Source: Rhodoferax sp. (GTDB lineage: Bacteria; Pseudomonadota; Gammaproteobacteria; Burkholderiales; Burkholderiaceae_C). Taken from it: DNA of 64,000 nucleotides. Below the pieces are notes generated by a model. It did not search any database. It was given only the letters and a program-made list of their open reading frames with translations, and was not told the DNA's origin. Shown here one piece after another: positions 18,201-27,283 of the stretch (position 1 is the stretch's first letter; each line of letters starts with the position of its first letter). The stretch is from NCBI RefSeq assembly GCF_028688795.1, contig NZ_JAQTXM010000005.1, forward strand, positions 124,001 through 188,000, given 5' to 3'. The translations under genes and the position numbers were made by a program.

Positions 18201-18859
18201 CTGGGGCGCAACAGCAGCGCCAACAGCAGCAAGGTGACCAGTGTGGCAATCGCCACAGCCCGGGCGGTCTGTTTGTAGATGTTGGCGGTGATGGCATCAA
18301 AAGCGTCGAGCCGGTAATTGATGCGGATCCAGCCCATAGGCATGCCGCCTCCAATGCGTTGCCAGGCCGTCAAAATGCCGCCAGTACCGGCCAGAAAGTC
18401 ACGCTGGGCCGCGTTGTGGGCTTGGGTCGTCAGCACCGAGTCGGGCTGTGATGTGTCGGGCACGTTGGCGCGTGCCGCACCGTAGCGGGGTGACCAGAAC
18501 TTGTTCTGGTTAACCACCTCGGTGATCGGCCTGCCATCCAAATCGGTCACCAGCACGGAGTAAATGCCATCTACCGTGGAGAGTTGCTGCAGCAGCGGCT
18601 CAACACTTTCTGGCTCGTTGGTTTGCAAAAAATGTGCACTGATCGTCGCCAGGTTTTTGGCCAGAGACACCATGTGCTCCGACACGTTGTGGCGGGCCTC
18701 TTTGACCTCGGCATTTGCGCGGTAGGCACCATAACCCATGATGGACAGCACCAGGCAGACCGAAATCAGCAGCATCAGCTGCCATTCAAGGCGACGTGGT
18801 AGCCATTTGAAAAATCTTGTCGATTTGGTCGAGTGGGGGAGGGCGGCTTGCACTGTCAT
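15296..18859 (-). CDS. Hybrid sensor histidine kinase (PAS, HisKA, HATPase, two REC, Hpt)
   Basis: About 1190 residues, an inner-membrane phosphorelay kinase. Two membrane segments (LEWQLMLLISVCLVLSIMGY near 25-45 and AIATLVTLLLLALLL near 200-220) flank a periplasmic sensor domain. A PAS domain (residues about 280-390, GFTEAELIGQNHRIIKSG) precedes the dimerisation/phospho-acceptor box [16 protein letters not shown]. Then come the ATPase domain (GGTGLGLSISRKLVALMGGE), receiver 1 (VLVVDDNPTA, phospho-Asp in FIDWHMPDLDG), receiver 2 (VLMDIQMPVMDG) and an Hpt domain (HTVKGLSATVG). The ATG at 18859 is used; an in-frame TTG lies 3 bases after the upstream gene. It follows the REC-GGDEF gene, so the pair probably forms a phosphorelay controlling cyclic di-GMP. 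Confidence 0.9.
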   Translation of the reverse strand: MTVQAALPHSTKSTRFFKWLPRRLEWQLMLLISVCLVLSIMGYGAYRANAEVKEARHNVSEHMVSLAKNLATISAHFLQTNEPESVEPLLQQLSTVDGIYSVLVTDLDGRPITEVVNQNKFWSPRYGAARANVPDTSQPDSVLTTQAHNAAQRDFLAGTGGILTAWQRIGGGMPMGWIRINYRLDAFDAITANIYKQTARAVAIATLVTLLLLALLLRPSMRALREATEFASQMDTRMGRQLQVSHLSTEIEALGSALNLMSERLMLQHAELHSQKFALDQHAIVSITDLQGNITYANQRFCDISGFTEAELIGQNHRIIKSGEHSAALFEDLWHTITQGKVWHGDVKNRKKDGTFYWVSATIVPLLGQNGLPHHYIGIRTDITANKLLEENLQLAKEDAEAATQVKAQFLANMSHEIRTPMNAILGMLKLLQNTELNKRQLDYANKAEGAAESLLGLINDILDFSKIDAGKMTLEVRAFRLDKLLRDLSVIVSANLGAKPVEVLFDIDPATPKALLGDALRLQQVLINLASNAIKFTPKGEVVISIKPLAHTDSEATLQFAVRDSGIGIAPENQQHIFTGFSQAETSTTRRFGGTGLGLSISRKLVALMGGELRLQSVLGQGSTFSFTVTLPLAPQASPPTTPQEPVAKELRVLVVDDNPTAREVLGAMAESLGWQVETAADGAAALALVQQRASAGQAPFQAMFIDWHMPDLDGWQTLEQLQAAAPQTRPQAQPPLMIMVTAHGRETLSQRSAEDQARLHGFLVKPVTASMMFDAVVDALASRSQPAPAPVQQDRPQPLLGLHLLVVEDNFINQQVAQEMLSQQGAHVALADNGQLGVEAVRQAMAAGKPFDAVLMDIQMPVMDGYTATRMLRENLGLRQLPIIAMTANAMASDRDACLAAGMNEHVGKPFNLTQLVSLLQKLCPNRTTALTQTATDTQDVAASAATATATQAKPAAASPDTLKASGTPSGTVEPPLPPTDAVDVTAALERLGNNRPLYARVLQSYLSDIATQPDKLARLLQDADLTGATRLLHTVKGLSATVGASYMAAVARKAELAVKVAQADASVGITALDQASLCEEFRGAVVNTQTVLGQVALACTTPATPPASSSAQGQLSTADLRLLNLLQPLLKASDMQALAVFEELQRSEAVTRRPDFEPLAAAMAGFDFAAAAKLCAAMTQKDAS

Positions 18860-18886
18860 GTCAGGTGGGGGCGGGCGGGACAAAAG

Positions 18887-19867
18887 TTAGCCCGATGTTA
18901 ATTCTTCGCTGCAAATGCGCGCCCGTCCGGCGTTCTTGGCGCAGTACAACTGGGCGTCAGCCAGCGCCAGCAAGCTGGCTGCATCGGCAACGCCGTCCCC
19001 TTTGAAGCCAGCCACCCCCAGGCTGATGGTGACCATGCTTGCCGCGTCAGAGTCGGCGTGCGCAATGGCTTTGTGGCGCACGCTTTGTTCCAGTTCCCGG
19101 GCCAGGCTCAGAGCGTCGGCAAAAGCCGTGTCGGGCAGGATGCAGGCAAACTCCTCGCCACCATAACGTGCCACCAAGTCGGCTGGACGGCGCAGGTTTT
19201 CTTTCAGGGTGAGTGCGATCTGGCGCAGGCAGTCGTCACCCGCCTGGTGGCCATAGCGGTCGTTGAAGCGCTTGAAAAAATCAACGTCGATCATGATCAG
19301 GGCCAACGGTGACTGGGCACGCATGGCGCGGGCCATTTCGATGGCCAGTTGTTGGTCAAAATAACGCCGGTTGAAGACCCCAGTCAGACCATCTAGAAAC
19401 ACCAGCTTGCGCATCAGGTCGGTCTGGAATTTAAGGGTCAGCTGCGTCTTGACACGGGCCCGCACCACAGCCGGGTTGACCGGTTTCGAGATGAAATCCA
19501 CCGCGCCCAGCTCCAAGCCGCGCGTTTCTTGCGCCGCATCGGTGTGGGCAGTGACAAAAATTACCGGAATATCGCGTGTGCAGGCATCTGCCTTGAGTGC
19601 TGCGCACACCTCAAAACCGTCCATCTCGGGCATCACAATGTCCAGCAGCACCAAGTCAGGTGGGGTGGTGCGGCAAAAGGCCAACGCCTGCGCGCCACTG
19701 GTGGCCATGAACACCTGATGGTCTGCGGAAAATATCTGGTGCATGACCTGGATGTTGATCGGCTGGTCATCCACTGCCAACAGCCGCGGCTTGGCGGCAG
19801 GCGCACCGAGCAGTCCGGCAAGCGTGCTGTCAGTTTGTGGCGTGGTGGCGTGTGGCAAGCGAGGCAT
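18887..19867 (-). CDS. Response regulator diguanylate cyclase (REC-GGDEF)
   Basis: A 326-residue cytoplasmic protein. The N-terminal receiver (residues about 28-145) has the acidic pair in LLAVDDQPIN and the phospho-acceptor in LVLLDIVMPEMDG. The C-terminal GGDEF domain has the active GGEEF form (ARYGGEEFACILPD) and an inhibitory I-site, RPAD, five residues before it, so it should make cyclic di-GMP and be inhibited by it. The hybrid kinase gene follows within a few bases on the same strand and probably phosphorylates it. It is the first gene of this two-gene unit; pyk is divergent. Confidence 0.92.
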   Translation of the reverse strand: MPRLPHATTPQTDSTLAGLLGAPAAKPRLLAVDDQPINIQVMHQIFSADHQVFMATSGAQALAFCRTTPPDLVLLDIVMPEMDGFEVCAALKADACTRDIPVIFVTAHTDAAQETRGLELGAVDFISKPVNPAVVRARVKTQLTLKFQTDLMRKLVFLDGLTGVFNRRYFDQQLAIEMARAMRAQSPLALIMIDVDFFKRFNDRYGHQAGDDCLRQIALTLKENLRRPADLVARYGGEEFACILPDTAFADALSLARELEQSVRHKAIAHADSDAASMVTISLGVAGFKGDGVADAASLLALADAQLYCAKNAGRARICSEELTSG

Positions 19868-19975
19868 TCAAAGTGGACACCGATTTGATCACCATTTTCC
19901 CCCATGTTTCCTGTTGCTGCTCTGTAACAGCTTTCGTGTGAAAATCAAGAAACTAAATTACAAGGAGACAGATTC

Positions 19976-21406
19976 ATGCCGCGTCGTGCTACCAAGATTG
20001 TTGCTACTTTAGGCCCATCATCGAGTGAACCCGCCATCCTTGAGGCCATGATTCGCGCCGGAGTGAATGTGGTGCGGCTGAACTTCAGCCATGGCACGGC
20101 ACAAGACCACATTGACCGGGCCCGCATGGTGCGCGAAGCCGCCAAACGCGCCGGGCGCGAGGTGGGCATCATGGCCGACCTGCAGGGCCCAAAAATTCGC
20201 GTGGGCAAGTTTGCCGATGGCAAGGTGTTTTTAGAGCCGGGTCAAAAATTTGTACTGGATGCCGCACGCACTGAACTGGGTGATGTGGATGCCGTGGGGC
20301 TGGACTACAAGGCACTGCCGCGTGAAGTCAGTGTGGGCGATGTGTTGCTGCTCAACGACGGCTTGATCGTGATCACGGTTAACGCTGTCATTGGTGAGGC
20401 GATCCACACCACGGTCAAGCTCGGGGGTGAATTGTCCAACAACAAGGGCATTAACAAACAGGGCGGTGGCCTGAGTGCGCCGGCACTGACCGGCAAGGAC
20501 ATGGACGACATTCGCACCGCCATGAGTTTCAAGGCCGACTATGTGGCTGTGAGTTTCCCAAAAAGCGCGACCGACATGGAGATGGCACGCCAGCTCTGCA
20601 GCGTGGCCGCCGAAGATGGCCACAAGCCAGGTTTGATTGCCAAGATCGAGCGTGCCGAGGCGATTCCGCGGTTGCTGGAAATCTTGCTGGCGAGTGACGG
20701 CATCATGGTGGCGCGCGGTGATCTGGCCGTGGAAGTGGGCAATGCAGTGGTGCCGGCACTGCAAAAACGCATGATCAAGCTGGCCCGTGAGCATGACCGT
20801 GTGGTGATTACTGCCACGCAAATGATGGAATCCATGATCACCAACCCGGTGCCAACCCGCGCCGAGGTCAGCGATGTGGCCAACGCGGTGCTGGACGGCA
20901 CCGATGCCGTGATGCTGTCGGCAGAAACCGCCGCTGGCAAATACCCGCTGGAAACAGTGATTGAAATGGCCAAAATTTGCCACGCTGCCGAGGGTGGCGA
21001 AGCGTTCAAGTTGGAAGCAGATTTCACCGGCAAAACCTTCACTCGCATCGATCAGACCATTGCCATGGGTGCACTGTTCACGGCCCACCATCTGGGCGCC
21101 AAGGCCATTGTGGCCATGACCGACAGCGGCTCAACGGCGCTGTGGATGAGTCGCCACCTGATTCAGGTGCCGATTTATGCACTCACATCCAAAATTGCCA
21201 CGCAACGCAAGATGACGCTGTTCCGCAATGTGCGCCCACTGCTGATTGACACCAGCGCCGACCGTGACACCGCGCTGGGTGAGGCCGAAGCCGACCTGAA
21301 ACTGCGCGGTGTGGTGCAAAGCGGCGATGTTTATGCCATCACTTGCGGCGAGCCCATGGGTTCACCGGGCGGCACCAACATGCTGAAGATTTGCCGGGTG
21401 AAATAA
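19976..21406 (+). CDS. pyk: Pyruvate kinase
   Basis: A 476-residue glycolytic enzyme converting phosphoenolpyruvate and ADP to pyruvate and ATP. It begins with TKIVATLGPSSSEPAILEAM and has NFSHGTAQDH, the Mg/K site LIAKIERAEAIPRLLEIL, IMVARGDLAVEVG, and TATQMMESMI; the C-terminal domain contains VAMTDSGSTA. Length and motifs match the type II (PykA-like) enzyme. A strong ribosome-binding site (CAAGGAGACAG) precedes the ATG. It precedes fba, giving a short glycolysis cluster typical of Burkholderiales. Confidence 0.96.
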   Translation: MPRRATKIVATLGPSSSEPAILEAMIRAGVNVVRLNFSHGTAQDHIDRARMVREAAKRAGREVGIMADLQGPKIRVGKFADGKVFLEPGQKFVLDAARTELGDVDAVGLDYKALPREVSVGDVLLLNDGLIVITVNAVIGEAIHTTVKLGGELSNNKGINKQGGGLSAPALTGKDMDDIRTAMSFKADYVAVSFPKSATDMEMARQLCSVAAEDGHKPGLIAKIERAEAIPRLLEILLASDGIMVARGDLAVEVGNAVVPALQKRMIKLAREHDRVVITATQMMESMITNPVPTRAEVSDVANAVLDGTDAVMLSAETAAGKYPLETVIEMAKICHAAEGGEAFKLEADFTGKTFTRIDQTIAMGALFTAHHLGAKAIVAMTDSGSTALWMSRHLIQVPIYALTSKIATQRKMTLFRNVRPLLIDTSADRDTALGEAEADLKLRGVVQSGDVYAITCGEPMGSPGGTNMLKICRVK

Positions 21407-21525
21407 GCGCCTTGAGGATCTGAAGCTGGGTAGGTGGGTGTGCGGGGGCATTCAGCGTACTGCAAGGTGCGTCGCTAAAATGGGCAAGAGTTACCACCCA
21501 GTTACCAACTTCAGAGGACATCACC

Positions 21526-22590
21526 ATGGCACTTGTTTCTATGCGCGAATTGCTTGACCATGCGGCAGCCAACGGCTACGGCATCCCTGCGTTTAACGTC
21601 AACAACCTGGAGCAGGTGCAGGCTGTGATGTCAGCCGCTGACGAAGTGGGCTCGCCCGTGATCCTGCAAGCCAGTGCCGGTGCCCGCAAATATGCCGGCG
21701 AGCCGTTCATCAAGCACCTGATTTTGGCCGCCATCGAAGCCTACCCGCACATTCCGCTGGTGATGCACCAAGACCACGGCCAAAACCCGGCAGTGTGTCA
21801 GGGCGCCATCAACCTGGGCTTTAGCTCCGTGATGATGGACGGTAGCCTGGAAGGCGACGGCAAAACCATTGCCAGTTATGAATACAACGTGGAAGTGACC
21901 CGCAAGGTGGTTGACATGGCGCACGCCGTGGGTGTCACGGTAGAGGGCGAATTGGGCTGCTTGGGCAGTCTGGAGACCATGAAGGGCGACAAGGAAGACG
22001 GCCACGGCACCGATGCCACCATGACGCGCGAGCAAATGCTCACCGACCCAGAACAGGCCGCTGATTTTGTCAAACGCACCCAACTCGACGCGCTGGCGAT
22101 TGCCATCGGTACCAGCCACGGCGCCTACAAGTTCACCCGCAAGCCCACCGGCGACATTCTGGCCATTGACCGTGTGATGGAAATCCACAAACGCTTGCCC
22201 AACACCCATCTGGTGATGCACGGCTCAAGCAGCGTGCCGCAAGAGTCGCTGGCCATCATCAACCAGTTCGGTGGCCTGATGAAAGAGACCTATGGTGTGC
22301 CGGTGGAAGAAATCCAGAAGGCCATCAAATACGGCGTGCGCAAGATCAACATCGACACCGACATTCGCCTGGCCATGACCGCTGCCGTGCGCAAGTTCAT
22401 GGCAGAAAACCCCGAGAAATTCGACGCCCGCGACTGGCTCAAACCAGCCCGCGAAGCCGCCAAGGCCCTGTGCAAACAGCGTTACCTGGAGTTCGGCTGC
22501 GAAGGCCAAGGGGCAAAGATCAAGGGCCACACCTTGTTTGAAGTGGCTGGGCAATATGCGCGTGGCGAGCTGGCGCAAGTGGTGAACTGA
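21526..22590 (+). CDS. fba: Class II fructose-bisphosphate aldolase
   Basis: A 354-residue zinc aldolase that cleaves or forms fructose 1,6-bisphosphate. It matches the Calvin-cycle/long class IIB (CbbA-like) type. Metal and substrate motifs: [53 protein letters not shown] and [12 protein letters not shown]. The ribosome-binding site is AGAGGACATCACC before ATG. A strong intrinsic terminator (22613) ends the transcript. Its place beside pyk supports a central carbon role. Confidence 0.96.
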   Translation: MALVSMRELLDHAAANGYGIPAFNVNNLEQVQAVMSAADEVGSPVILQASAGARKYAGEPFIKHLILAAIEAYPHIPLVMHQDHGQNPAVCQGAINLGFSSVMMDGSLEGDGKTIASYEYNVEVTRKVVDMAHAVGVTVEGELGCLGSLETMKGDKEDGHGTDATMTREQMLTDPEQAADFVKRTQLDALAIAIGTSHGAYKFTRKPTGDILAIDRVMEIHKRLPNTHLVMHGSSSVPQESLAIINQFGGLMKETYGVPVEEIQKAIKYGVRKINIDTDIRLAMTAAVRKFMAENPEKFDARDWLKPAREAAKALCKQRYLEFGCEGQGAKIKGHTLFEVAGQYARGELAQVVN

Positions 22591-22612
22591 TCGACCCAAC
22601 CGGCTGGTTTTT

Positions 22613-22638
22613 AAAAACCACCTTCGGGTGGTTTTTTT
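22613..22638 (+). terminator. Intrinsic terminator after fba
   Basis: A perfect 10-bp stem AAAAACCACC / GGTGGTTTTT with a TTCG tetraloop, followed by two further T residues. It lies 22 bases after the fba stop and directly before repeat R5. Given its A-run on the 5' side it could also act on the other strand. Confidence 0.9.
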
Positions 22639-22696
22639 ATAAGAAATTGGCCTGTAGCCCTTGCGGTATAAGCGCAAGTAGCTATTATTTTTGATT
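22637..22696 (-). repeat. Interspersed repeat, copy R5 (intergenic, after fba)
   Basis: Reverse-orientation copy directly after the fba terminator: TATAAGAAATTGGCCTGTAG, CCCTTGCGGTATAAGCGCAA, GTAGCTATTATTTTTGATTT. The complement gives the core GCGCTTATACCGCAAGGGCTACAGGCC. It fills most of the gap to the next gene. Confidence 0.85.
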
Positions 22697-22716
22697 TTTC
22701 TCAACAGAGCCGCTGC

Positions 22717-23622
22717 ATGCAACTTGACATCTTCAATGACAACCGTGAAGTGATGCTGCGCAATGACGTGTTGCAAGCGTTGCAGTTGCACCAGGCCCAC
22801 CAAGCCCAGTTGGCTTGGGTTGCGATGCAGGGCCATGCCGCAGGTGACGCGGCCCTGGCGCCACTGCAGACCCTGATTTCTGCACAGGCCGCCCTCACAA
22901 CACGTTTGCAAGCGGCTGTGCCAGTCGCTCGCTTTACCGAACACGCCGCGTTGCAGGCTCAGCGGCTGGCGCTGCTTGAAGAGGTGATGCCGGCGGCCCA
23001 GCGCATGCTGGGCGCTGCCGCAGCACAGTGGCTGCGCCCGTTTTGGCAAGATTTGATCCTGCGAGCTGACTCCTTGCCATTTCAGCCGCAGTGGGAAGCC
23101 GAGCACGCGGCACCCATGTGTTTGCACCTGCAGGACTGGTCGGGCGCGGTGCAGGCGGTTGAAGGCATCGCTTCGTGGCGGCGCATTCCTGCGCCATTGG
23201 CCTGGATGGCACAGGCCCAGTTGCACCTAACAGGTTTGTCCACCGCTTGGCCCTTGTTGGCAGAGCTGGCCTGGCTGTCGCCCAAACGCCTGGAGACGAC
23301 CATTCAAACCACCAACAACGTGCTGTTGCAGCATCTGAAAGCACAGTTTGACACCAGCTTTGAGCCAGCCGCAGATCAAGCTGATGCCGCGCAGGATGCG
23401 GCCTGGTTTCCCGCCTGGGTGTTGACGCAACAGCCCCAAAACGTGGCGCACTTGTCACTTGCGCAGCCCGGCCAACACAGTGCGCCTGAGCAGGCCATGC
23501 GTTTGCTGGTGAATTTGCTGGGCCTGGAGCGTCAGGGCCGCCATCACGACATCGTGAACTGCCGTAAAAACTTGCGCGACCTCAATGGCTGGCTGTATGC
23601 GCAGTACATGAGCAGCCGATAA
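22717..23622 (+). CDS. Conserved hypothetical protein between fba and purC
   Basis: A 301-residue, Ala/Leu/Gln-rich, mostly helical protein with no signal peptide and no membrane segment. I do not recognise a domain. It begins MQLDIFNDNREVMLRNDVLQ, has a His/Gln-rich helix (LHQAHQAQLAWVAMQGHAAG), a central region rich in Trp (LHLQDWSGAVQAVEGIASWR), and a conserved-looking end (NCRKNLRDLNGWLYAQYMSS). The composition and helix periodicity suggest a repeat of TPR-like hairpins or an all-helical scaffold. It sits between fba and purC on the same strand, but purC has its own leader. Function unknown. Confidence 0.65.
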   Translation: MQLDIFNDNREVMLRNDVLQALQLHQAHQAQLAWVAMQGHAAGDAALAPLQTLISAQAALTTRLQAAVPVARFTEHAALQAQRLALLEEVMPAAQRMLGAAAAQWLRPFWQDLILRADSLPFQPQWEAEHAAPMCLHLQDWSGAVQAVEGIASWRRIPAPLAWMAQAQLHLTGLSTAWPLLAELAWLSPKRLETTIQTTNNVLLQHLKAQFDTSFEPAADQADAAQDAAWFPAWVLTQQPQNVAHLSLAQPGQHSAPEQAMRLLVNLLGLERQGRHHDIVNCRKNLRDLNGWLYAQYMSSR

Positions 23623-23700
23623 GCCCCGCCGCCGGGTCCGCAGGGCTTGACGCTTTGGGTCTTGCGGCATAATTAATTTTTAGATTGGCACCGACTCCCC

Positions 23701-24618
23701 ATGACCACCCCTCAAACTGCTCTGCACACCTCCAACATCACTTCACTCCCCCTGCTGGCGCGCGGTAAGGTGCGCGACAACTACGCCGTGGGCGACGACC
23801 GCATCCTGATGGTGGCCTCTGACCGCATCAGCGCATTCGACGTGATCATGGGCCAACCGATTCCCGGCAAGGGTGTGCTGCTGACACAAATGGCGCTGTT
23901 CTGGTTTGACAAGCTCGGCCCCAACGGCCTGAACATTTGCCCGATTCACCTCACTGGTGACGCCCCCGAGAGCGTGGTCACCCCGGCTGAAGTGCCCCAA
24001 GTGGCGGGCCGCTCGATGCTGGTCAAGCGCCTCAAACCGATTCTGGTGGAAGCTGTGGTGCGGGGTTACCTGGCCGGCAGCGGCTGGAAGGAATATCAGG
24101 ACAACGGCGCGGTGTGCGGCGTCAAGCTGCCCGCTGGCCTGAAAAACGCGTCCAAATTGCCCGAACCGATCTACACCCCGGCGGCCAAGGCCGAAATGGG
24201 CGACCACGACGAAAACATCACCTTTGAGCAAACCGTGGAGATGATTGGCGTTGACTTGGCCACCCGCATCCGCGACATCAGCATTGCGCTGTACAAAGCC
24301 GCCAGCGAGATCGCTGCCACCAAGGGCATCATCATTGCCGACACCAAATTTGAGTTTGGCCTCGACATTGACGGCAACTTGATCTTGATGGACGAGGTGC
24401 TGACCCCTGATTCGTCACGCTACTGGCCGGCCGAGAGCTACGTTGAGGGCGTCAATCCGCCCAGCTATGACAAGCAGTTTTTGCGCGACTGGCTGGAAAC
24501 CGCCCAAGTGGCCGGTAAGCCCTGGAGCAAAACGCCACCGGCACCACACCTGCCGCATGATGTGATCGAGAAAACGGCTGCCAAGTACCAGGAGGCGCTG
24601 ACCCGCCTGACGGCCTGA
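23701..24618 (+). CDS. purC: Phosphoribosylaminoimidazole-succinocarboxamide synthase
   Basis: A 305-residue SAICAR synthetase catalysing the ATP-dependent joining of aspartate to CAIR in purine synthesis. Motifs: [54 protein letters not shown] and [20 protein letters not shown], then [13 protein letters not shown]. The length is that of the long proteobacterial/yeast type rather than the short E. coli form. It heads a loose purine cluster with purE and purK 3.7 kb downstream. Confidence 0.96.
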   Translation: MTTPQTALHTSNITSLPLLARGKVRDNYAVGDDRILMVASDRISAFDVIMGQPIPGKGVLLTQMALFWFDKLGPNGLNICPIHLTGDAPESVVTPAEVPQVAGRSMLVKRLKPILVEAVVRGYLAGSGWKEYQDNGAVCGVKLPAGLKNASKLPEPIYTPAAKAEMGDHDENITFEQTVEMIGVDLATRIRDISIALYKAASEIAATKGIIIADTKFEFGLDIDGNLILMDEVLTPDSSRYWPAESYVEGVNPPSYDKQFLRDWLETAQVAGKPWSKTPPAPHLPHDVIEKTAAKYQEALTRLTA

Positions 24619-24683
24619 ATTTATAGAAAACTGGCCTGTAGCCCTTTTAAAATAAGCGCATAAAGCTATTGAAAATATAGCTA
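24619..24683 (-). repeat. Interspersed repeat, copy R6 (intergenic, after purC)
   Basis: Starts right at the purC stop: TAGAAAACTGGCCTGTAGCC, CTTTTAAAATAAGCGCATAA, AGCTATTGAAAATATAGCTA. It shows the inverted repeat AGCTAT / ATAGCT very clearly. A second small hairpin (CAGGCCA-ATGG-TGGCCTG, 24700-24717) follows and may act as a weak terminator between the convergent genes. Confidence 0.85.
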
Positions 24684-24724
24684 ATGGTGCCTGGCTTCGC
24701 AGGCCAATGGTGGCCTGACATCGC

Positions 24725-27226
24725 TCAATCCGGGTTGACTGGTTCAGCCCGCAAGCGGCAGAAGCGGTAGCAGTTTTTGCCGCTGTCTTTGGCCTCGTAC
24801 ATGGCGATATCGGCCTGGCGCAGCAAGGTGTCAGCTTCCAGCGCGTTGTCTGGGTAAATGCTCACACCAATACTGGCACCCACGCTGGCCGGCTGGCCAT
24901 TGACATCCACAGGTTGCCCAATGGCTTGCAGCAGGCGTTCCAGCATGGTCTCGCCGGTGTCGGACGCATCCAGATCGGACAGCAGCACAACAAACTCATC
25001 ACCGCCAATGCGCGCCGCTGTGTCACTGGCGCGTAGCACCTCATTCATGCGCTGCGCCACCGTTTTCAGCACCTTGTCGCCAGCTTCGTGGCCCTGCGTG
25101 TCGTTGATGCGCTTGAAGCCATCAAGGTCGAGGTAGCACACTGCCAGCTTGGTCTGGTTGCGGCGCGCCTGCGCAATCGCCTGGCGCAGCCGGTCTGACA
25201 ACAGCACCCGGTTGGGCAACTGCGTCAGTGCGTCATAGTGCGCTACGCGTTCCAGCAACTCTTGCTGGGTTTTGAGCTGGTTGATGTCGGTGGCCACGCC
25301 CACGTAATGGGTGATGTGGCCTTGCTCGTTCTTGACAGCGCTGATGTTGAGAATCACCGCATACACCTCACCTGCCTTGGTCTTGTTGAAGACCTCACCA
25401 ATCCAGAAGCCCTGGGAGTTGATGTCTTGCCACATGGCTTGGTAAAACGCCGCGTCTTGGTGCATGGACTTTAAAAAACGCGGATTTTTCCCCAGCACAT
25501 CGGCCCGGCTGTAGCCCGTGGTGCGGGTGAATGCGGCGTTGACATCAATGATGTGGCGCCGGGCATCAGTGATCACGATGGCCTCTTGCACATTGGCAAA
25601 CACGCTGGCGCCCTGGCGCAACTGCGCTTCCAGTTCCTTGTGGGCGCTGATGTCCGTGACCAGCCCGCTCCACACCACGCTGCCGTCGTGTTGCAACTGG
25701 GGTGTGGCCTGGTTGTGAAGCCATTTCAGCACGCCTTGGGGTGTTTTGATGCGGTGCTCGTGCTGCCACGGTGACAGGGCTCGCGCTGCCTGCGCAAAGG
25801 ATGCCTGATGGTCAGCACGGGTTTCTTCGTCAACGATGCACTGCAGCAGGAGCTGGTGGTTTTGGTAAGCCGCTTCAGCGCTCACGCCGTAGAGGCACTC
25901 AATGCCTTTGCTGAGGTACCTGAAATGTCCAGGCGCGTCGGGCCAGGTGACAAACTGGTAAACCACACCCGGCACCGCCTCGGCCATAGCGGCCAGCTGG
26001 TCTTTCACGGTGCGTACTTCGTGGGCGTCCACACACGAGCCGATGTAGCCCAAAAACACACCTTCGGCATCAAAGCGTGGCACGCCGCTGTCATGAATCC
26101 AGCGGTATTGGCCGCTGTGGTGCATCAGACGGTATTCCATCTGGAACGGCAGGCGCTGCTCAAAATGCTTCAGGTAAAAACTCACACAACGCTGCAAGTC
26201 ATCTGGGTGCACGCCTTCGACCCAGCCGTTGCCTTGTTCCTGCGCCAGCGAGCGGCCGGTAAAGGCCAGCCATCCCGCGTTAAACCAGGAACACAGGGTG
26301 TCGGTGCCGGCCAGCCAGATCATCACCGGCGTGGCGTTGGCAATGCTGCGAAAACGCTGCTCGCTCTCACGTAGCGCTTCTTCTGCCTGTTTGCGCGCGC
26401 TCAGGTCTATGTCAACACAAAACAACTCTGTGCCGTCCCCCGGGGTTTGCACCAGGGCGTGGCTGGACAGCACCGGCACCCGCGAGCCGTCTTTGTGCTG
26501 CAGGGTGAGCTCTGCGGTGGGTATCGGCTGGCCATTTTGTGCCATTTGGGCAATGGCCTGCCGCACATCTGGCTTCATCTCTGGCGGAACGATCAGGTCC
26601 AGCAAATTGCGGCCAATGGCTTCCTGCGCGGTGAATCCATATAACTTTTCTGAGGCCGGGTTCCAGTAACGCGTGGTGCCATCTGGCCCGTAGCCTTGAA
26701 TCGACACATGCGGCAAGCTGTCAAACAGGGTGCGAAAGCGCAACTCACCTTGACGCAAGGCTTCCGCCACCAGGGTTTGTGGCGTGATATCGGCATGCGC
26801 CACCACTGCGCCGCGCTGACCCGCCCACAGGATGGGTGTCACACGCATGTTGAACCATTGTTGCTGGTCGGGCGCGTGGCAGGGGTACTGCAGGTTGAAG
26901 CTGTCGCTTTGACCTGAAAGCACAGCGCCAATGCCTTCGGCCGCATTCAGTTCGCCCACCATGCAGTTTGCGGAATTTACGCGTGTGGCCGCAATGGCCA
27001 GGTAGTCGGTGCCAATGTCCGTGTTGGGTGCGAGTTGCCCAGGGTGCGAGCTGTTGTCTCGCGCAGCTTGGCGCCAAGCTGCGTTGACCATTTGAATGGT
27101 GCCTTGCGCGTCCAGCACCACCACACGGTCTGAGACTGCGTCCAACACACTTTGCAGCAAGTCTGTTGCTGCGTCAGCAGGGCTGCTTTGCTGACGTACT
27201 GCGTTGTTGTCTGTGAATGAACTCAT
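24725..27226 (-). CDS. Multi-PAS diguanylate cyclase
   Basis: An 833-residue soluble-looking signalling protein with about five PAS/PAC sensory modules and a C-terminal GGDEF domain (residues about 660-825). PAS segments include SVLDAVSDRVVVLDAQGTIQ, YWNPASEKLYGFTAQEAIGR, SWFNAGWLAFTGRSL, GHFRYLSKGIECLYG and DVNAAFTRTTGYSRADVLGK. The cyclase has the active motif IGGDEFVVLL and an I-site RASD five residues before it. No EAL domain follows. It should make cyclic di-GMP in response to a small ligand, redox or light state sensed by a PAS pocket; the signal cannot be told. Monocistronic, convergent with purC. Confidence 0.9.
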   Translation of the reverse strand: MSSFTDNNAVRQQSSPADAATDLLQSVLDAVSDRVVVLDAQGTIQMVNAAWRQAARDNSSHPGQLAPNTDIGTDYLAIAATRVNSANCMVGELNAAEGIGAVLSGQSDSFNLQYPCHAPDQQQWFNMRVTPILWAGQRGAVVAHADITPQTLVAEALRQGELRFRTLFDSLPHVSIQGYGPDGTTRYWNPASEKLYGFTAQEAIGRNLLDLIVPPEMKPDVRQAIAQMAQNGQPIPTAELTLQHKDGSRVPVLSSHALVQTPGDGTELFCVDIDLSARKQAEEALRESEQRFRSIANATPVMIWLAGTDTLCSWFNAGWLAFTGRSLAQEQGNGWVEGVHPDDLQRCVSFYLKHFEQRLPFQMEYRLMHHSGQYRWIHDSGVPRFDAEGVFLGYIGSCVDAHEVRTVKDQLAAMAEAVPGVVYQFVTWPDAPGHFRYLSKGIECLYGVSAEAAYQNHQLLLQCIVDEETRADHQASFAQAARALSPWQHEHRIKTPQGVLKWLHNQATPQLQHDGSVVWSGLVTDISAHKELEAQLRQGASVFANVQEAIVITDARRHIIDVNAAFTRTTGYSRADVLGKNPRFLKSMHQDAAFYQAMWQDINSQGFWIGEVFNKTKAGEVYAVILNISAVKNEQGHITHYVGVATDINQLKTQQELLERVAHYDALTQLPNRVLLSDRLRQAIAQARRNQTKLAVCYLDLDGFKRINDTQGHEAGDKVLKTVAQRMNEVLRASDTAARIGGDEFVVLLSDLDASDTGETMLERLLQAIGQPVDVNGQPASVGASIGVSIYPDNALEADTLLRQADIAMYEAKDSGKNCYRFCRLRAEPVNPD

Positions 27227-27283
27227 GGGGAAGGCGCTTTCCCTGAACCGTTTGAGCCATTGTCAGCTTGCCGGGTTGTGGTG

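Noticed and set aside
22225..23226. 333-codon open frame on the minus strand over fba, the terminator and repeat R5
   Set aside because: It runs across a strong terminator and two genes on the other strand; no recognisable protein.
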